From Plectosphaerella cucumerina (taxonomy: Eukaryota; Ascomycota; Sordariomycetes; Glomerellales; Plectosphaerellaceae), in contig JAGPXD010000003.1 in the NCBI GenBank assembly GCA_020746995.1, positions 1,426,001 to 1,490,000 on the forward strand: a stretch of DNA of 64,000 nt. The letters are read 5' to 3'. This document shows, piece after piece, positions 43,842 through 53,311 of the stretch. The translations under genes were made by a program, and so were the position numbers. Positions within the stretch are counted from its first letter, which is position 1. Every line of letters starts with the position of its first letter. The notes beneath the pieces were generated by a model. That model was not told where the DNA came from and did not search any database. It worked only from the letters and a program-made list of their open reading frames with translations.

Positions 43842-44253
43842 CGGGCTGGCTAAAATCACACTCACCTCGACTAAAGTCACACTGCACCGCATCTGAAAAA
43901 AGACTAGCGTAATTGACCTCCTAAGCCACAGCCAGGTCCAGGACGCAGTAGGTCTCGCGACGCAGCAGGTCAACCGACGCAGCAGGTCAACCGACGCAGC
44001 CAGTCCAGGGACGTAGCAAGTCCAGGGACATGGTAAGTCCAGGGACGCGCGGGTATAGCTAGAGACCGGCTGCGTCCCTGGACTGGCTGCGTCGCGAGAC
44101 CTGCTGCGTCGGTTGAACTGCCGTGTCCCTGGACTCGCTGCGTCGCGAGTTGTGGTGTTGTGGTTTAGACTTAAAAGCGGCGAATATTCCCAGCTGGCAG
44201 AACCTGGCAGCAGTGTGATTTTAGTCGATGTGAGTGTGATTTTAGCCAGCCCG
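43842..44253. mobile_element. MITE-like non-autonomous DNA transposon, Mutator type
   Basis: 412 bp bounded by 44-bp terminal inverted repeats (43842-43885 and 44210-44253) that begin CGGGCTGGCTAAAATCACAC and differ at two positions. The flanks are GACACTGCA at 43833-43841 and GACATTGCA at 44254-44262, a 9-bp near-identical duplication, the length made by Mutator-like transposases. No transposase frame is present. The interior is 17-bp tandem units and their inverted complement, so the whole element can fold back. It is in the upstream region of the Zn2Cys6 gene. Superfamily assignment rests on duplication length and long inverted repeats. Confidence 0.82.
43958..44050. repeat. 17-bp tandem repeat inside the MITE-like element
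   Basis: Units start at 43958, 43975 and 43992 (CGACGCAGCAGGTCAAC and a variant), then a second series at 44002, 44019 and 44036 built on AGTCCAGGGAC, all with a 17-bp period. Reverse-complement versions of the same words fill about 44065-44150. Confidence 0.75.
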
Positions 44254-44543
44254 GACATTGCATCCTGCTGCCGGCTTACCACTGCCGGCTTGGGGACGCT
44301 GCAGCCCTGATAGTGCACTAACAGCTGGGACGGGGGGCGCTGGGGAAACGAAATTATGACCTATCGAGGCGGTCTTCATTGGGCTTAGGGTGCGGGCAGG
44401 CTCGGTACTTCCGTTACGCGGCGAGCCCCACTCCCTCGAAGCTTGGTGCTGCCATGTCACTTTTCTGCCTTCCATCACCACCGCATCTGTCACTATTCTG
44501 CCTCCCAATACCATCACCGCCGCCACTACCACACCACTTCCCC

Positions 44544-46167
44544 CTATAGCTTCGACGGCACCGTCATGTTCACATGAACGGCCTTGATGTTCGAATACCC
44601 GGCCAACCCCGCCTCACCCAACTCCCTTCCGATACCGCTCTGCTTGACGCCACCAAACGGAATCCTCGGATCCGAATCATTGCTCGAGTTGATCCAGACC
44701 ATCCCCGCCTCGATCCGCCTCGCCACGCGGTGCGCCCTCGTCAGATCCCTCGTGAACACCGCGCTTCCCAGGCCGTACTGCGTATCATTAGCCAGCGCCA
44801 GCGCCTCCTCTTCAGTCTTAAACCGCGCAATCACCGCAAATGGCCCAAACACCTCCTCTTGGAAGATGCGCATCTTTGGGCTCACCCCCGTGAACACGGT
44901 CGGCTGCACGAAAAAGCCCTCCTCGCCCTTCTCCTTGAACGGCGCCCCGCCCATCTCGAGCGTCGCGCCCTCGGACTTGCCCACCTCGACGTAGGACATG
45001 ATGCGCTCGAACTGCGCCTTGGTCACTTGCGGGCCTTGGAAGGTTGTCTCGTCGAAGGGGTCGCCAATCTTGGACACCCGCGTCACCTGCTTGCGGAACG
45101 CCTCGACGAAGCGATCGTAGATGCCGTCTTGCACCAGGATGCGCGAGGTTGCGGTGCAGATCTGGCCTTGGTTGGACATGATGCCGATATGCGCCCACTC
45201 GACAGCGTTTTCGAGATCAGCGTCATCGAATACGAGGAGAGGGCTCTTGCCGCCCGTCTCGAGCGTGATGTTCTTCAGGTTGCCGCTTGCCATCTTCATG
45301 ATGTGTCGCGCTGTTGCTGTTGAGCCTGTAAAGGCGATCTTGTCCACGTCCATGTGGCTTGCCAGCGCAGCTCCTGCTACGGGACCCGCGCCGTTGACGA
45401 TGTTGATGACGCCTGGCGGGAAGCCGGCCTTGACGACGAGTGTCGCGAGGAATAGGATCGATAGCGGGGTTTGTTCGGCCGGCTTGAGGACAACGGTGTT
45501 TCCGCATGCCAGCGCGGGGCCTAGCTTCCACGCGGCCATGGACAGCGGGTAGTTCCAGCTGGACAGGTCAGACAGGGGGTTTTCAGGGCTTGTCAAAGAG
45601 AGACACTCACGGGATGATTTGGCCGCACACGCCAACGGGCTCGCGGAGCGTGTAGGCAAACTTGGCCGGCGTCGTATCGATGACCTGGCCAAACACCTTG
45701 TCCGCGAAGCCGGCGTAGTACCTGATGGTGGTCTCCGTCTCGATGAGGTCCTCGTTCACAGCCACCGAGTAGGGCTTGCCGTTATCCATAGCCTCGATGG
45801 TCGCCAGCGTCTCCTTGTTCTCGCGGATCAGATCGGCCAGACGCAGCATGAGCTCGCCGCGCTCCGTGCCGGGCATGTCGCGCCAGCTGGGGTCGTTGAG
45901 CGCCTTGCGCGCAGCCTTGACGGCCGTGTCGACATCTTTCTCCGTGGCTGCCTGTACCGACGCGATGGGCTTTTCGGTGCTGCGGGAGGGTCAGTGTTGG
46001 ACAATAGGTACTCGGGGCCTGGAGAGGAGTGCTCACCTGGGGTTGATGCTGGTGATCACGCCGCCGTCTGACGAGGCGAGCCACTCATTGTTGATGAAGA
46101 GGCCCAGTGGCTGGGTATAAGTCCTCTTGTTGGGCGCCGTCACCTCGACCTGGAGCTTTGCCGCCAT
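44544..46167 (-). CDS. aldehyde dehydrogenase with C-terminal SKL (peroxisomal)
   Basis: NAD(P)+-dependent oxidation of an aldehyde to an acid. Three exons, 46167-46037, 45979-45611 and 45558-44544, give 504 aa, normal for the class. Family motifs: PWNYPLSMAAWK (created by splicing), FTGSTATARHIM, the general base in LETGGKSP and the catalytic cysteine in NQGQICTATSR (about residue 300), EEVFGPFAVIARF, and PFGGVKQSGIGRELG. The last three residues are SKL, the canonical type 1 peroxisomal signal, which most cytosolic and mitochondrial homologues lack. With a copper amine oxidase ending AKL 4 kb away and a permease between them, it is well placed to oxidise amine-derived aldehydes inside peroxisomes. 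The substrate is inferred from context only. A GATAAG site lies 90 bp upstream. Confidence 0.94.
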
Positions 46168-47210
46168 TTTCTGAGGTGGAGAGATTGATGAAACGCGAAG
46201 GAATAAGGAGCAATACAAGAGGAGGAGAGTGTTGTCAGGGACATTGACAGCTCCGAGATAAGAGGTGGAGGACAGGATTGGGGGGGAAGATATCCAGAGG
46301 TCCGATCGGCTAGAGCTTCAGCTATCCGTGACGTACCCAACCCAGACACAAGCTCCCCCCCGCGCCTCGGCACCCTCCTTGAACCGGCTCCCTGGACCGT
46401 CTCACTCCCTCTGGCACCGGCCCGGTGGCAAGCACGGCATGTCCCCGGCGTCGCATCGCATCGGGCACCGGCAGGACGGCAGGGCGAGAAGTGCGCCGCA
46501 CGCATCTTTCCATAAAGTTGGCCGCATCCCCGCCTCGTGTCCAAAAACATCACCATAATGGGAAAGAAACTAGACCCTTGAGGCAACACGGCTATCGCCC
46601 ATCAAACACCTTACAACCCTCCAAGTTCTATCGCCTGGCCCGCTGATACCCCGCGTTCTCCACTCGTACACGACGCGCATGGCACCGGCCATCGTCTAAC
46701 CCGTCGCGGTAAGAAGATAGGCCGCTCGCAGAACGACTCGAAGCTTTGTGGCTGGCCGTCCCCCCATCCATCCCTGCTTTCGCTCTGCCGCCCGGCACGG
46801 TGGGCGCCGTCCGTCTCTCTGTCAGCCCCCCGGAAGGGGGGTTCAGATGGTCGGACCCTGGCGGATGGATGCGTGGCAATCCACGAGGGGGAACGGTTTC
46901 TAGTACGTAATTCGGGACCTTTTTGTCTCCATCATCAGATGCAGGAGGCGAGCGCTGAAGCCTTCCCCATGGGGAAGCATGGACACGGTGGAGGCCGGGA
47001 GGATCGGACTCAGGGGGTGTCAACCACAGTCGAAGCCATCGCGGGTATCACGGCGGCGTTTTCGCGGTACAAGTCAGGTCGGCTCCACAGAATCGTCGTA
47101 CAGAAATTGCGATTGATACACGGGATATTAGATACACACAGCTGATCGCAGCCCACGGGAGCACAACCCGAGCGATCCCGAAGCCAGTCCCTCGTCCCAA
47201 CCCCTTTCCA
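46168..47210. other. intergenic: promoter of the aldehyde dehydrogenase gene
   Basis: 1.04 kb up to the permease stop. One GATAAG and one GATAGG (about 46717) are present. No gene or repeat recognised. Confidence 0.5.
46257..46262 (+). promoter_or_regulatory. GATA-factor site upstream of aldehyde dehydrogenase
   Basis: GATAAG, 90 bp upstream of the ATG at 46167. HGATAR sites bind AreA/NIT2 nitrogen regulators in filamentous fungi; this copy has G before GATA, so it is only a partial match. A single site is weak evidence; it gains weight from the cluster at 49068-49756. Confidence 0.35.
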
Positions 47211-48985
47211 TCAGGAATGCCGCCGATCCTTGGTGTCCATGGTCTCCTCGAGAGCATCCTTTGAGTCGGCGTTGGCGCGCGAGAGCTCGGCGCGGCGGGC
47301 CTCGATGACGACCTCCTCGATCTCGTCAGCTCGGAGGTAGGTGTTGCGGCCCTTGATGACCCAGAAGCCGAGGGAGACGATCATCATGACGCCAAAGACG
47401 GCGATGGCGTAGTTCATGTCGGAACCCGTGGGGTTGGGGGTGCCCGGGAAGAAGAAGAAGACGCTGGTGATGGCGCAGTAGATGACGGAGATCCAGTTGA
47501 TGACGGCGCCGAAGCGGCCGAGGCGGAAGATGGCGGGGGGCATCTTGTCGCGGCCGACGAACAGCAGAACGAGGATGGGCATGCCGTAGGAGATTGTCAG
47601 CGCGATGACGGCCACGCCGAGGATAGCCTCGAGGACAGTATCGGCAAAGGTGTAGAGGACGCCGACAAGACCGATGATACCGCCCTGCAGCCACAGAGCG
47701 CGGACAGGGGCCTGCCACGTCGTGTCAATCTTGGAGAAGTAAGGACCCCATGGGATTCCACCGTCGCGAGCAAAGCCCCAAGTCAAGCGGGACGAGGTGG
47801 TGACGATGCTGGCTGCCTGGCCCATGCCGTTGAAGATGAAAAATGACAGCAGCACGGTGGCGCCGTCAAGGCCGAGGGTCTGATGGAGAAGCTCAACGAA
47901 AGGAAGGCCTGTGACGGGATCGATGACAGCATCGAGGTCCTGGATGCAGAACAGGCAGACCACCATGAAGATGAATCCACTAATCGCTCCGAGGGTAACG
48001 GATAGCCACATGACGCGTGGCACGTTCGTTCTGGGCGAGGGGATCTCCTCAACAAGATGAATAGCAGCGTCAAAAGCCGTCAGACCGTAAGCCGCCTGAA
48101 CGAGGCCGAGGAACCAGGTGACGCCGTCGTTCCAGCCAGTCTCGTTGATCCAGCGGCCGAAGACGAAGGAAGGGGGTTGGAACGTCTGGCCGTTCTTGGT
48201 CCCGACGCTGATGAGCAGGGCCAGGCTGAAGACGAAGAAGAGGGTGACAAAGGTGACGCCGACGAAGTTGTTGAAGAAGGGCAGGATGGCGTCCCGGCGA
48301 CAGGCGACGATGTTGAAGAGGGTGACGACGGCGGTGGCGGCGAGGTAGAGGAGGAACTTTACCCAACCGTGAGCGCCATCCCACTCTGGATCGAAAAGGA
48401 GACGCATCGACAACATGAAGTCACTCATAAAAGCTCTGAAGATACCATAGAATCAGTAAAGGTTCATCTGGGATGCTTTAGGAGTAGTCGGGAGCTGGTG
48501 GGAGGCATGCGACGTGGTGTAGGTAGGCTGGGAGTCAAAGACTCAGAGACAACTTACACTTGACTAGCTGACAGAGTCCACCAACCGAACTTGTTGATCC
48601 AGGCGCACATGTACGATGCGAAGCGGCCGCCGCCGCCAGGCCAGAGTCGAGAGACCCAGTACGCCTGCCCCAGCGCCGTAGGCATGGCGCTGCACAGCTC
48701 GGCCAGCGAGATAGCAACGCAGATGTTGCAAAAGAAGACGAGGACAAGACCCCATAGGATAGCCACGGGACCTCCCGCCGTCAAGCCGCTGTTGAGACCC
48801 TGGGCGAAAGTCGACCAGGTGCCGAGGACGGAGAAGGCGAGGAAGAACATGGACCATGTCCCGAACTTGCGCGTCAAAGTCTCGGCATGGCCCAGTTCAG
48901 CGAGGTCGAGGGCATCTTGGACGGCCTGGTCGGCGGTCGGGACCTGCTTGAGGTGCGCCTGGGACTCGGCGTCGCGTTCTGCCAT
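47211..48985 (-). CDS. APC-superfamily permease (choline/GABA/amine transporter type)
   Basis: Two exons, 48985-48558 and 48435-47211, give 550 aa with about 12 membrane helices. The first helix region FGTWSMFFLAFSVLGTWSTF followed by GGPVAILWGLVLVF is typical of the yeast Hnm1/Uga4 branch (amino acid-choline transporters). Later segments include AAYGLTAFDAAIHLVEEIP, the conserved helix 6 block with the EE pair, and NGMGQAASIVTTSSRLTWGFARDGG. Members import choline, GABA, ethanolamine or other amines; the exact substrate cannot be read. It is divergent from the copper amine oxidase across 1.4 kb with four GATAAG sites, which suggests it brings in the amine that the oxidase degrades. The intron (GTAAGT/CAG) inserts VAFMSDFM in frame. 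The first 35 residues are acidic and cytosolic. Confidence 0.88.
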
Positions 48986-49067
48986 GGCTGGTGGAGGAGG
49001 AAGCAAGAACAGGGCAAAAGTGGGGGCTGGTGATGACTTTTGGTGGTTGAGCCCTGAAAAGCTTGCT

Positions 49068-49756
49068 GATAAGAATGGGGAGGGGGGAAAATTGCGCAGA
49101 GCCAGCGATGGGGGAAGAGGACGTCGTGGGACCTAAATGCTTTTCTCTTCCTCGAGCGACTCGGGAGGAGGAGAGATTCTGGCTTCGAGGGGGAGCTGGC
49201 CGCTCCGGGGATTGCTATCTCATCGCGGGCTGTGGTCGCTTCTGGGAGGTGCACACACACGTACTCCCGTCCCGACAGAGACAGTCCCCAAGACACGGCT
49301 GTTCCTCTGCCACGCGCGCGTCGACCAAGTCCCCGGGGAGGGGACCCGCATGCAAGCTGTCGTCACTGATAAGGGAGGGGGTTCGTGAGTTTGAACCCTA
49401 ACCACAGCCGGCCGGGCCCCTGAACCTGGCACGAGGGGCCTGGTCCTGTCTTCCCCCGTTCTTGGCTCTCTCAGGCTGGCAGTGCTGTGTACCATACCAG
49501 CCGTCCCGAGACACCACGTCGTGACCCTTTGCTTCTACAGGTGTCCCCCACACCCGCCGGCTCGGGTCATGTTCCCTGCCCGCGCTCAATCGTTCGCCCT
49601 GCAGCCCTCTGATGCGGCATCTGCGGCAGCCTTCGTAATATGCAGTGATAAGCATCCCGGGCTTTGGTCAGTCTGCACTGCACCGGCCCGGCCGCTGTCA
49701 CCAGGGACGATCCCCCCCTGGCCGTCACTGATACTCGGCAGATCGCAGGTGATAAG
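49068..49756 (+). promoter_or_regulatory. cluster of four GATAAG sites (AreA/NIT2-type)
   Basis: GATAAG at 49068, 49368, 49647 and 49751, each preceded by T (TGATAAG) and all in the same orientation. An AGATAG on the opposite strand lies near 49217. HGATAR is the known site of fungal nitrogen GATA factors. Chance would give fewer than one GATAAG in this length on both strands. Binding is predicted, not shown. Confidence 0.55.
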
Positions 49757-50173
49757 GGTGGTGTAGACACCCGGCCCGGGGCTGAACCTCGACCACCACC
49801 ACCGCCTCGCTTTGCCCTTTTGGGCAAGAATTTCGGTCACGGCTCGCTGGCTCGCTCGGTGGGGGAAGGGGAGAGACTGGACGCTCGTCGATCCGGCACG
49901 CGGCCCAGCGCCCTTCGTCAACCTGTAGGTATGACCAATTTCCATCCCTTCAGTTGGCCATCCACCAAGCGCCGTTGGAGATGCCCGACCCCTCCGACGC
50001 CCCGAGGACGGCCAGCCCGCCCGCCGATTCCGGTGTAGCCTGGAATGCTCCGCACTTGTTTGAAGGTATCGGCGCCAGGCGAGGAGCAGACATCATGCCA
50101 CCGCAATAGTGTCCCTGAACAGGGCGGAGGGGCCCGGCGGCGGGGGAAGAGGCGAGTCGCGGCCCTCCTTGTC

Positions 50174-50179
50174 TATAAG
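50174..50179 (+). promoter_or_regulatory. TATA box of the copper amine oxidase gene
   Basis: TATAAG about 210 nt upstream of the ATG at 50386, followed by a C/T-rich leader. A plausible core promoter. Confidence 0.4.
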
Positions 50180-50385
50180 ATCCCCCCCAAGCTTCAGACA
50201 CTTGGGAATAGAGTCTTCTCTCCATCAGCAGTCTTCACACACATCTTACCTACTGGTACATCATCTCACTCTTACATTGGGTTCAACCTCGTTCACCCTG
50301 AGCACACACTTCTTCTGACGACAACGTCTCTCCCCCATCGTCACACACCACCTTATGGCAGGTTATTGCAAACACGAACTTCAAA

Positions 50386-52570
50386 ATGATTGCCGACACA
50401 TCTTCAATTGCCGGCTACACAATCTTTCGGGAAGAGGCCAACGACGCCGCGCCCGACTTGTCCAAGGCCCGCTCAGTCCATCCCTTAGGTGGGTGCCCTG
50501 CCCTTCCTCTCAATAACTCTCTCGTCCCGTCACTAACACCATCCAGACCAGCTATCGATTGATGAGATACGCGCTTCTAGCAGCATCATCCGTCAATATG
50601 CCGATCCCAAGATCGTTAAATTCAACTGCGTGACCCTCCGCGAGCCCAGAAAGGCCGAGTACGCCGCCTTCCGCGCCGGCACCGGGCCTCGCCCGGACCG
50701 CCGCGCCTTCGCCATCGTCCTCGAAAAGGGAACCACCAACGTCGCAGAGGTTGTCGTCAACCTCGTCTCCGGCGCCGTCGAGGACTGGAAGCCCGTCTCC
50801 GACGTCGCCCCGACCCTCACCCTCGAGGATCTCGATGTGTGCGAGCGCGTGGCCATCGCCGACCCCCGCGTCATCGAGGCGTGCCGCGAAATCGGCATCA
50901 CCGACATGTCTAAGGTCTTCATCGACGCCTGGGCCATCGGCTTCGATAACCGCTGGGGTCTCGAGCGTCGTCTCCAGCAGGGGTTGCCCTACTACCGTAG
51001 CTCGCCCACCGACAACCAGTACGCCCACCCCCTTGACTTCACCGTCGTTGTCGACACGGAGAAGGAGGAGGTTCTCGCCGTCGATGTGCGTCGCGTCAAC
51101 GGCGGCCGCTCCCAGGTGCCCACCGCGGACCACAACTACCTCCCCGAGTTCATCGGCGACCAGTTCGTCCCCGACAGGCTCAAGCCCATCGACATCACCC
51201 AGCCCGAGGGCGTCTCCTTCACCATGAACGGTAGCGAGATCTCCTGGGCCGGCTACAAGATGCACATTGGCTTCAACTACCGTGAGGGCATCGTCCTCTC
51301 CGACGTGCGCGTCCACGACATGCACGAGCGCCGCGAGAGGACCCTCTTCAACCGCATCAGCGTTGTTGAAATGGTCGTTCCCTACGGCAGCCCCGAGCCC
51401 CCCCACCACCGCAAGCACGCCTTCGACGTCGGTGAGTACGGCACCGGCCTCATGACCAACTCGCTCAAGCTCGGGTGCGACTGCAAGGGCGTCATCCATT
51501 ACCTCGACGCCATCATGAGCACCAGCTCCGGCGAGCCCGCCGTCGTCAAGAACGCAGTCTGCATCCACGAGGAGGACAACGGCTTGCTTTACAAGCACAC
51601 CGACTACCGCGACGGCACCGTCACCTCTGCCCGCGACCGCAAGCTTATCATCTCTCAGATCATCACTGCTGCCAACTACGAGTACGCCTTCTACCACATC
51701 TTCACCCTCGATGGCACCTATAAGCTCGAGATCAAGCTCACCGGCATGCTCAACACCTACGTCCTCCACCCTTCCGAGACGGCAGCCCCGTACGGCACAG
51801 AGGTAGCCCCCTCCCTCGACGCCCACAACCACCAGCACATCTTCTCCCTCCGCGTCGACCCGGAGATTGACGGGCCCTCCAACTCCGTCATCCAAAGCGA
51901 CGCCGTCCCTTCGGACGAACCCGTCGGCAGCCCCGGCAACCTCTACGGCAACGGCTTCTACGCCAAAAAGACGCCCCTCCGCACCGCCCGCGAAGGTGCA
52001 GCCTCCTACCGCCACGAGACCAGCCGCTCCTGGGACATCGTCAACCCCAGCCGCCTCAACCCCTCGAGCAAGAAGCCCGTCGCCTACAAGATCCTCAATA
52101 ACAACTGCCCCGCCCTCCTCGCCAAGCCCGGCAGCACCGTCGCCAAGCGCGCCGCCTTCGCCCGCGAGAGTCTCTGGGTCGTTCCCTACCGCGACTACGA
52201 GCTCTTCCCCGCGGGTGACTACGTCTGCCAGTCGGCCGGCGATGTCGGACACCCGCACAACGGTACTGTCGTCGACTGGGCCGCGCGCGACGAGAGCATT
52301 GAGGATACGGACATTGTGTGCTATGTGCAGTTTGGGTTGACGCACTTCCCCCGTACGGAGGACTTCCCCATCATGCCGGCTGAGCCTGTCAGTGTGATGC
52401 TGCGCGCTTCGAACTTCTTCGTCAAGAATCCGGCTCTTTGGGTGCCGGCCTCGGCTGTCATTGGTGATGGGGTGTCGAGGGATGCTTTTGGCCAGCAGGC
52501 TGGCGGATCGGCTGGTGCTTCTGCTGCGGTTGTGGCTCAGTGCTGCTCTGGTGTCCCTGCCAAGCTCTGA
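50386..52570 (+). CDS. copper amine oxidase with C-terminal AKL (peroxisomal)
   Basis: Oxidatively deaminates a primary amine to an aldehyde, ammonia and H2O2 using topaquinone and Cu2+. Two exons, 50386-50488 and 50547-52570, give 708 aa, about the normal subunit length. The topaquinone precursor tyrosine is in AANYEYAFYH (N-Y-E-Y, near residue 410). The copper ligands are the two histidines of HNHQHIFSLRVD and the one in FGLTHFPRTEDFPIMP. The catalytic-base region FDNRWGLERRLQ-GLPYYR and the N2/N3 domains precede them. The protein ends AKL, a type 1 peroxisomal signal, as in yeast peroxisomal amine oxidases. The intron has a GTGGGT donor and CAG acceptor. The substrate range (aliphatic or aromatic amines) is not evident. 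Neighbours support an amine-utilisation role. Confidence 0.96.
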
Positions 52571-53311
52571 GAATGAGTTGGACTGGTCGATGGCAGGTCA
52601 ATTGAATTTGAGGTCGAACTAGGTAGTTGGTATCAGGTTGATTGAATGAAACCGTTGACTTTTTCGTTTGATCAAAATCTCGTTTGTCCGCTTGTGCGCG
52701 TGATGATTTCAGGAAAGGGTTGTGTCCGGATTTCTCCAAGGCCTTGTTCTTCAGACGCCGAGAGACGTTTCTTTCAACCAAGTCAGAACTGTTCATCAGG
52801 GCCAGGGTTCCAGAATCCAGCTTTAGGGCATGTTGCAGCATTCTTTGACCCAACTGCAGCTTCCATTGATTTTGGTATGGTAGTTTTCTCTGGCATTGTT
52901 CGGAACCCAGATCTTCAGGACAACCAACACCTTTGCACAGCTTAGACTCGAATGCCCTCGGACAGCTCTCGGCGCTCTAGTTCTTTGAGTTTTCCTCGAC
53001 AACCAATATCATCGAATGCGAATCAATACGCATCTAAGGAATTGTGTCTACTGATTGATAGGAGACCAGGTTGAAAGTCCAGTAGGTCCAAACCATCTAT
53101 ATAGTACCTACCTTGTGCATTATCCTCGTCGTTTCTCTCCATCACTTCATCATCACATCACCACACCACAACATACTTAGGTAGACAACAAAAACAACAA
53201 GACAATAAGAACCCGAAATTGTCAGCTCATCTGAAGACATTACATTGCACTGTCTGCAAGAACCTCAGCGACTACTCTCGACACTATTCAACCCAACTGC
53301 CACCACCCAGC
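52571..53311. other. intergenic: 3' region of amine oxidase and promoter of the F-box/ankyrin gene
   Basis: 741 bp. The last 200 bp are A/C-rich with CATCAC repeats, consistent with a 5' leader. No gene recognised. Confidence 0.5.

Larger units (their letters stand above)
43490..44543. other. intergenic containing a MITE-like element
   Basis: Between the Zn2Cys6 factor start and the aldehyde dehydrogenase stop. 412 bp of it is the element at 43842-44253; the rest carries the factor's promoter. A 219-codon minus-strand frame here is made mostly of element sequence and is not called. Confidence 0.6.
48986..50385. other. bidirectional promoter between amine permease and copper amine oxidase
   Basis: 1.4 kb between divergent starts. 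It contains a series of GATAAG sites and a TATA box on the oxidase side, both listed. Small open frames show no domain. Confidence 0.6.

Noticed and set aside
43659..44318. A 219-codon minus-strand frame next to the Zn2Cys6 gene
   Set aside because: Its central part is the repeat sequence of the MITE-like element; the repeated peptide words come from the 17-bp units and inverted repeats.
50552..52345. A 597-codon open frame antisense to the copper amine oxidase
   Set aside because: It is an exact shadow of the oxidase exon caused by GC-rich codon use; Val/Gly/Asp-rich with no domain, and the sense strand carries complete active-site motifs.
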